Assembly: GCA_945833725.1 (NCBI GenBank)
Contig: CAMAFU010000075.1
Coordinates: 1 to 7,966 of the forward strand
DNA from: an uncultured Treponema sp.
GTDB lineage: Bacteria > Spirochaetota > Spirochaetia > Treponematales > Treponemataceae
DNA: 7,966 bases
Reading direction: 5' to 3'
Both the position numbers and the translations under genes were made by a program. This document shows, one piece after another, positions 5,782 through 7,966 of the stretch (position 1 is its first letter; each line of letters opens with the position of its first letter). The notes beneath the pieces are model-generated. The model did not search any database and was not told the DNA's origin. It saw only the letters and a list, made by a program, of their open reading frames with translations.

Positions 5782-6705
5782 TTATTTTTGAAATTTTACT
5801 TTTATTTCGCCTAAGCCACAGTTCATGGAAATATGGTTTTCCTGATGAGTGCCATAATAGCTTTGGGAAATTCCGCTTCGTTTTTCACCGTTAAATTCGA
5901 TTGAGCCTAATGCAACTTTTGAATCGTAGGAAAAATCGCTGCTGCTGTCGCTGAGAATCAGGTTTACGGCTCCCATTCCGCAGTCAATAAAGGTTGTTCC
6001 TTTTAAACTTCCTTTTAAGCTAATGTTTCCCATTCCGCATTTTACTGTTGATGCATTAGATTTTAACCCGGAAAATTCAAAATTTCCTGCTCCCACATCT
6101 ATCATTGTGCGTTTTGAAAGGATGTTAAGATCAAGGGTTTTTAACTGGCCTGCACCTAAATTTATTTTCATGTTTTCCAGTTCTGCATTTTCTGGAACGG
6201 TAATAAGAATTCGCGGACACCAGCGGTTTTTCTTTTCGTGGCTGAAAAATCCCTGAAAGTTGAATCCTCGTTTTGTTTCAATAATTAAGGTTCCTTCCAT
6301 GTTGATTTCGCATCTTAAGGAAGATGGGGCAAAACCTCTGTATTCAACTTTGTATGTTTTTCCAGATTTTATAACGGCATTGCATGCACCTAACGATAAA
6401 CCCAGATTTTTTACGGCAGACTCTTCAAACTCAAAGTAAGATGAAGCGTCTTCTGCTGTAAATGTTTCATTACTTTCGGATTTGTTTTCTTCCCTGTTGT
6501 TTGGTGATTTTGCCAGTACGCAGGAAAATTTTTCTATAATTGATTTTGCCAGTTCTTCCGGGGTTCCTAATTCTTCAATTACTTTGTCGTCGCTTTCTGC
6601 ATCGTCGAAATAATCTGAATAGTATGAAAGAGCTTCTTCCTGTTCTTCTGCAGGCAGAGCCTGAATTAAATCTTTCAGTTTTTTAAGGTACTCTCCTTTT
6701 GTCAT
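5782..6705 (-). CDS. HAAS/DUF1700 domain protein with a DUF4097 beta-repeat domain
   Basis: A 307-residue two-part protein. Residues 1-60 are a DUF1700/HAAS-type helical domain: MTKGEYLKKL start, LPAEEQEEAL, YYSDYFDDA and ELGTPEELAKSI are typical. A Ser/Glu/Asn-rich linker follows (about 65-100), then a beta-rich DUF4097-like domain (about 101-307). That domain shows a ladder of G-x-G turns at 184-186 (GAG), 205-207 (GAG), 224-226 (GMG), 243-245 (GMG) and 297-299 (GLG), roughly 19-21 residues apart over the first four, as expected for stacked strands. I see no transmembrane segment or signal peptide, although many HAAS proteins are membrane-bound. The start has GGAGG 6 bases upstream. It lies 90 bases downstream of padR and 51 bases upstream of pspC; this PadR-HAAS pairing is a common operon in Firmicutes and other bacteria. 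The molecular role is unknown; a regulatory or envelope-associated function is inferred from context. Confidence 0.86.
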   Translation of the reverse strand: MTKGEYLKKLKDLIQALPAEEQEEALSYYSDYFDDAESDDKVIEELGTPEELAKSIIEKFSCVLAKSPNNREENKSESNETFTAEDASSYFEFEESAVKNLGLSLGACNAVIKSGKTYKVEYRGFAPSSLRCEINMEGTLIIETKRGFNFQGFFSHEKKNRWCPRILITVPENAELENMKINLGAGQLKTLDLNILSKRTMIDVGAGNFEFSGLKSNASTVKCGMGNISLKGSLKGTTFIDCGMGAVNLILSDSSSDFSYDSKVALGSIEFNGEKRSGISQSYYGTHQENHISMNCGLGEIKVKFQK

Positions 6706-6795
6706 TGCTTTCCTCCAAAAAAAATTGAGATTTTATAAACCGGTAATTTTGCCGGAAACTTTCTGCTGTTTTTAGGCGTTGTGAATATGCGCCTT

Positions 6796-7101
6796 TTATT
6801 CCAGAAGAATTGAATCGATTTTCTGGCGGTATTCAAGCCAGCCTGTTTTAAATGAAAGGTGAAGTTCCCTTCCTTTTTGGGTGATTTGATAATACCGTCT
6901 GTTTCTGCCGTCGAATTCTTTGTCGTAAGTTTCCAAATACCCTTCTTTTTGAAGCCGGCGCAAAACCGGATAAAGAGTACTTTCTGAAACATCAAGAATT
7001 TTTCTGACATCCTGGGTAATTTTATAGCCGTATGTTCCTTCCCTGGATACAACCGACAGAACAACAGCATCAAGCAGTGTTGTCCCCGTGTTGAAATTCA
7101 A
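6796..7101 (-). CDS. PadR-family transcriptional regulator (TTG start)
   Basis: A 101-residue PadR-family winged-helix regulator of the short type (about 100-110 residues). The N-terminus FNTGTTLLDAVVLSVVS and TYGYKITQDV are typical, the recognition helix lies in SESTLYPVLRRLQKEGYLE (39-57), and the wing is at RNRRYYQITQKGREL (66-80). It would bind DNA as a dimer. The start codon is TTG (7101-7099) with an excellent GGAGGTGA site 6 bases upstream; no in-frame ATG near the N-terminus could replace it. It is the first gene of the operon with the HAAS/DUF4097 and PspC-domain genes. PadR regulators of this kind commonly repress their own operon, and a palindrome in the promoter is a candidate site. 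The inducing ligand or signal cannot be seen from the sequence. Confidence 0.93.
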   Translation of the reverse strand: MNFNTGTTLLDAVVLSVVSREGTYGYKITQDVRKILDVSESTLYPVLRRLQKEGYLETYDKEFDGRNRRYYQITQKGRELHLSFKTGWLEYRQKIDSILLE

Positions 7102-7107
7102 TTTTCA

Positions 7108-7112
7108 CCTCC
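7108..7112 (-). promoter_or_regulatory. Strong ribosome binding site for the TTG-started padR gene
   Basis: On the minus strand GGAGG, within GGAGGTGA, lies 6 bases before TTG 7101. This decides the unusual start codon. Confidence 0.85.
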
Positions 7113-7135
7113 AGTAATATTGTTTTAACAGTGAT

Positions 7136-7164
7136 AATATACAGAATATAATATTATATGTCAA
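7136..7164 (-). promoter_or_regulatory. Sigma70-type promoter of the padR operon
   Basis: On the minus strand a consensus TTGACA (7164-7159) and TATATT (7141-7136) are separated by 17 bases. The start of transcription would fall near 7129, leaving a leader of about 28 bases with the GGAGG site. The promoter is strong by sequence, which fits a gene set held down by a repressor. Confidence 0.75.
7146..7159. promoter_or_regulatory. 14-bp perfect palindrome between -35 and -10, candidate PadR operator
   Basis: ATATAATATTATAT is a perfect palindrome filling most of the spacer and touching the -35 box. A second, spaced inverted repeat, ATAATAT (7134-7140) and ATATTAT (7151-7157), spans the -10 region. 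A dimeric PadR protein bound here would block RNA polymerase. AT-rich sequence makes chance palindromes fairly easy, so operator function is an inference from position. Confidence 0.5.
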
Positions 7165-7189
7165 TAAATTTATTTTTTTTCGTGTATTG

Positions 7190-7320
7190 GGGTTTTAGGG
7201 GCAAAAGCCCCTAGGAGAAGGGGTAGCGGACAGGCAACAAAGCACCAGAAAACGGCACTGTCTGCAGGGACGGTTTGTGGTGCGACTTGGCTGGGAGCGA
7301 GGGGAAGGCTTTCCCCTCCT
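7190..7320. repeat. GC-rich island 2: structured intergenic element with pseudoknot potential
   Basis: About 60% GC by hand count, between padR and lgt, which are both on the minus strand. It contains three parts. First is the hairpin TAGGGGC-AAAA-GCCCCTA (7196-7213). Then come two interlocking stems, GCGGACAG/CTGTCTGC (7226-7233 with 7258-7265, one G-U pair on the plus strand) and GCACCA + AAAC with GTTT + TGGTGC (7242-7253 with 7273-7283). Last is the hairpin GAGGGGAA-GGCT-TTCCCCTC (7299-7318). AGGAG (7213-7217) and CTCCT (7316-7320) could close the whole element. It shares the 14-base hairpin core with the island at 5310-5396. There is no convincing reading frame or tRNA fold. A dispersed repeat or a structured RNA are the two main readings. 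Confidence 0.55.
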
Positions 7321-7332
7321 GTAGAAATTGGA

Positions 7333-7966
7333 TTATTTTTTTTGCAAATCTTGTTTTGTGTTTTTTGATTTTTTAAAGGTGAAAATTCCTAAGAGTATTC
7401 CGAAAACAATCATAACAAGACAGAGTATTTGACCTGTAGAGATGTTTAAAATTGATGTGTTTAAATAAATGGGAGCATTTGAATCTTTTGCAATTCTGTA
7501 GCCTATGTCGGCATCTGGTTCGCGGAAATATTCAATGAAAAATCGGAAAACGCCGTAGCCGCAGGTGTAAATCATTGAAGAAAATCCGTCGAAAGGCTTT
7601 TTTTTGCGCAAAAACCACAATATTAAAAAAAGAACGATTCCTTCAAAAAATGCTTCGTACAACTGGCTGGGATGGCGGGGAAGGTTTATAAGGCTTGAAC
7701 TTACGGTCATTCCGATTTTTTCGGCAAATTCTCTTACCCATGGAATTGAAGCGGAAAATTTCTGGGCGTCGGGAAATACCATTCCCCATGGCATTGTGGT
7801 AATTCTTCCGAAAAGTTCTCCGTTAAGAAAATTGCCTATCCGTCCAAAAGTGTAACCCAGCGGAATTGCTGTAACCATTGCGTCTATCCATTTGAACACC
7901 GGCCTTTTATGTTTTTTGCACCAGAAAATCATGCCCAAAAGTCCGCCGACAAAGCCTCCGTGGTAG
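7333..7966 (-). CDS. lgt: Prolipoprotein diacylglyceryl transferase, 3' part (start beyond window)
   Basis: This is the C-terminal 211 residues of Lgt, the inner-membrane enzyme that transfers diacylglycerol from phosphatidylglycerol to the lipobox cysteine of prolipoproteins. The visible part begins with YHGGFVGGLLG, the conserved HGG segment. The Lgt signature GRIGNFLNGE lies at about 7845-7816, followed by HPSQLYEA and FFIEYFREPDADIG, all conserved in the family. Membrane segments include the one after SQLYEAFFEG and a final one (LCLVMIVFGILLGIF) before a Lys-rich tail. An ATG at 7938 is open in frame, but the conserved HGG motif lies upstream of it, so it is an internal Met. Roughly the first 90-110 residues are missing off the right edge. 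The gene ends 12 bases from the GC-rich island; no classical terminator follows on the minus strand. Confidence 0.96.
   Translation of the reverse strand, partial: YHGGFVGGLLGMIFWCKKHKRPVFKWIDAMVTAIPLGYTFGRIGNFLNGELFGRITTMPWGMVFPDAQKFSASIPWVREFAEKIGMTVSSSLINLPRHPSQLYEAFFEGIVLFLILWFLRKKKPFDGFSSMIYTCGYGVFRFFIEYFREPDADIGYRIAKDSNAPIYLNTSILNISTGQILCLVMIVFGILLGIFTFKKSKNTKQDLQKK

Noticed and set aside
6774..6794. AGGCG/CGCCT hairpin just after the padR stop
   Set aside because: The T-run is on the plus strand, opposite to the operon, and no plus-strand gene ends there.
6702..7073. 123-residue minus-strand frame overlapping padR
   Set aside because: It covers the same DNA as the well-supported PadR gene in another frame, and its sequence is Lys/Phe-rich with no domain.
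7299..7318. 8-bp hairpin GAGGGGAA/TTCCCCTC as a terminator for lgt
   Set aside because: On the minus strand no T-run follows the stem. I treat it as part of the GC-rich island.
1..7966. tRNA, rRNA, CRISPR arrays, transposase genes
   Set aside because: I saw no cloverleaf, rRNA motif, regularly spaced direct repeats or transposase-like protein anywhere in the window.

Overview
The window is bacterial and fits a host-associated Treponema (Spirochaetes) best. It is AT-rich with short intergenic gaps. The chemoreceptor tip sequence (QTDLLAMNAAIEAAHAGE...GKGF) is of the type common in treponemal MCPs, and the gene mix includes a hydrogenase-chemoreceptor fusion, an orphan PTS EIIA protein and GC-rich hairpin islands between genes. 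The genus is inferred from protein style, not from an RNA marker, so treat it as probable (about 0.7).

Layout, left to right. Plus strand: the end of an unrecognised helical protein (to 440), a single-domain PTS EIIA protein (510-971), a weak terminator-like hairpin, then transketolase tkt (1045-3021). A strong bidirectional terminator (3027-3067) separates tkt from the convergent minus-strand half. Minus strand: a 695-residue soluble protein (3100-5187) that joins two ferredoxin clusters, an [FeFe]-hydrogenase H-cluster domain, a further four-cysteine Fe-S domain and a chemoreceptor signalling domain. It has its own near-consensus promoter and a leader inverted repeat. Next comes a GC-rich hairpin island (5310-5396). 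Beyond it lies a three-gene operon transcribed leftward: padR-type repressor (6796-7101, TTG start), HAAS/DUF1700-DUF4097 protein (5782-6705) and PspC-domain membrane protein (5431-5730). That operon is driven by a good sigma70-type promoter carrying a 14-bp perfect palindrome. A second GC-rich island (7190-7320) with pseudoknot-forming potential follows, and then the 3' part of lgt (7333 to beyond the window edge).

How the genes may work together. EIIA and tkt belong to carbon regulation and the pentose phosphate pathway. The hydrogenase-MCP fusion looks like a cytoplasmic hydrogen or redox sensor feeding the Che pathway. The padR-HAAS/DUF4097-PspC set looks like a self-regulated envelope-stress module. 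lgt is housekeeping lipoprotein maturation. The most unusual items are the hydrogenase chemoreceptor, with Ser at the proton-relay cysteine position but all four H-cluster ligand cysteines kept, and the two GC-rich islands that share a 14-base hairpin, one of which can form an H-type pseudoknot.
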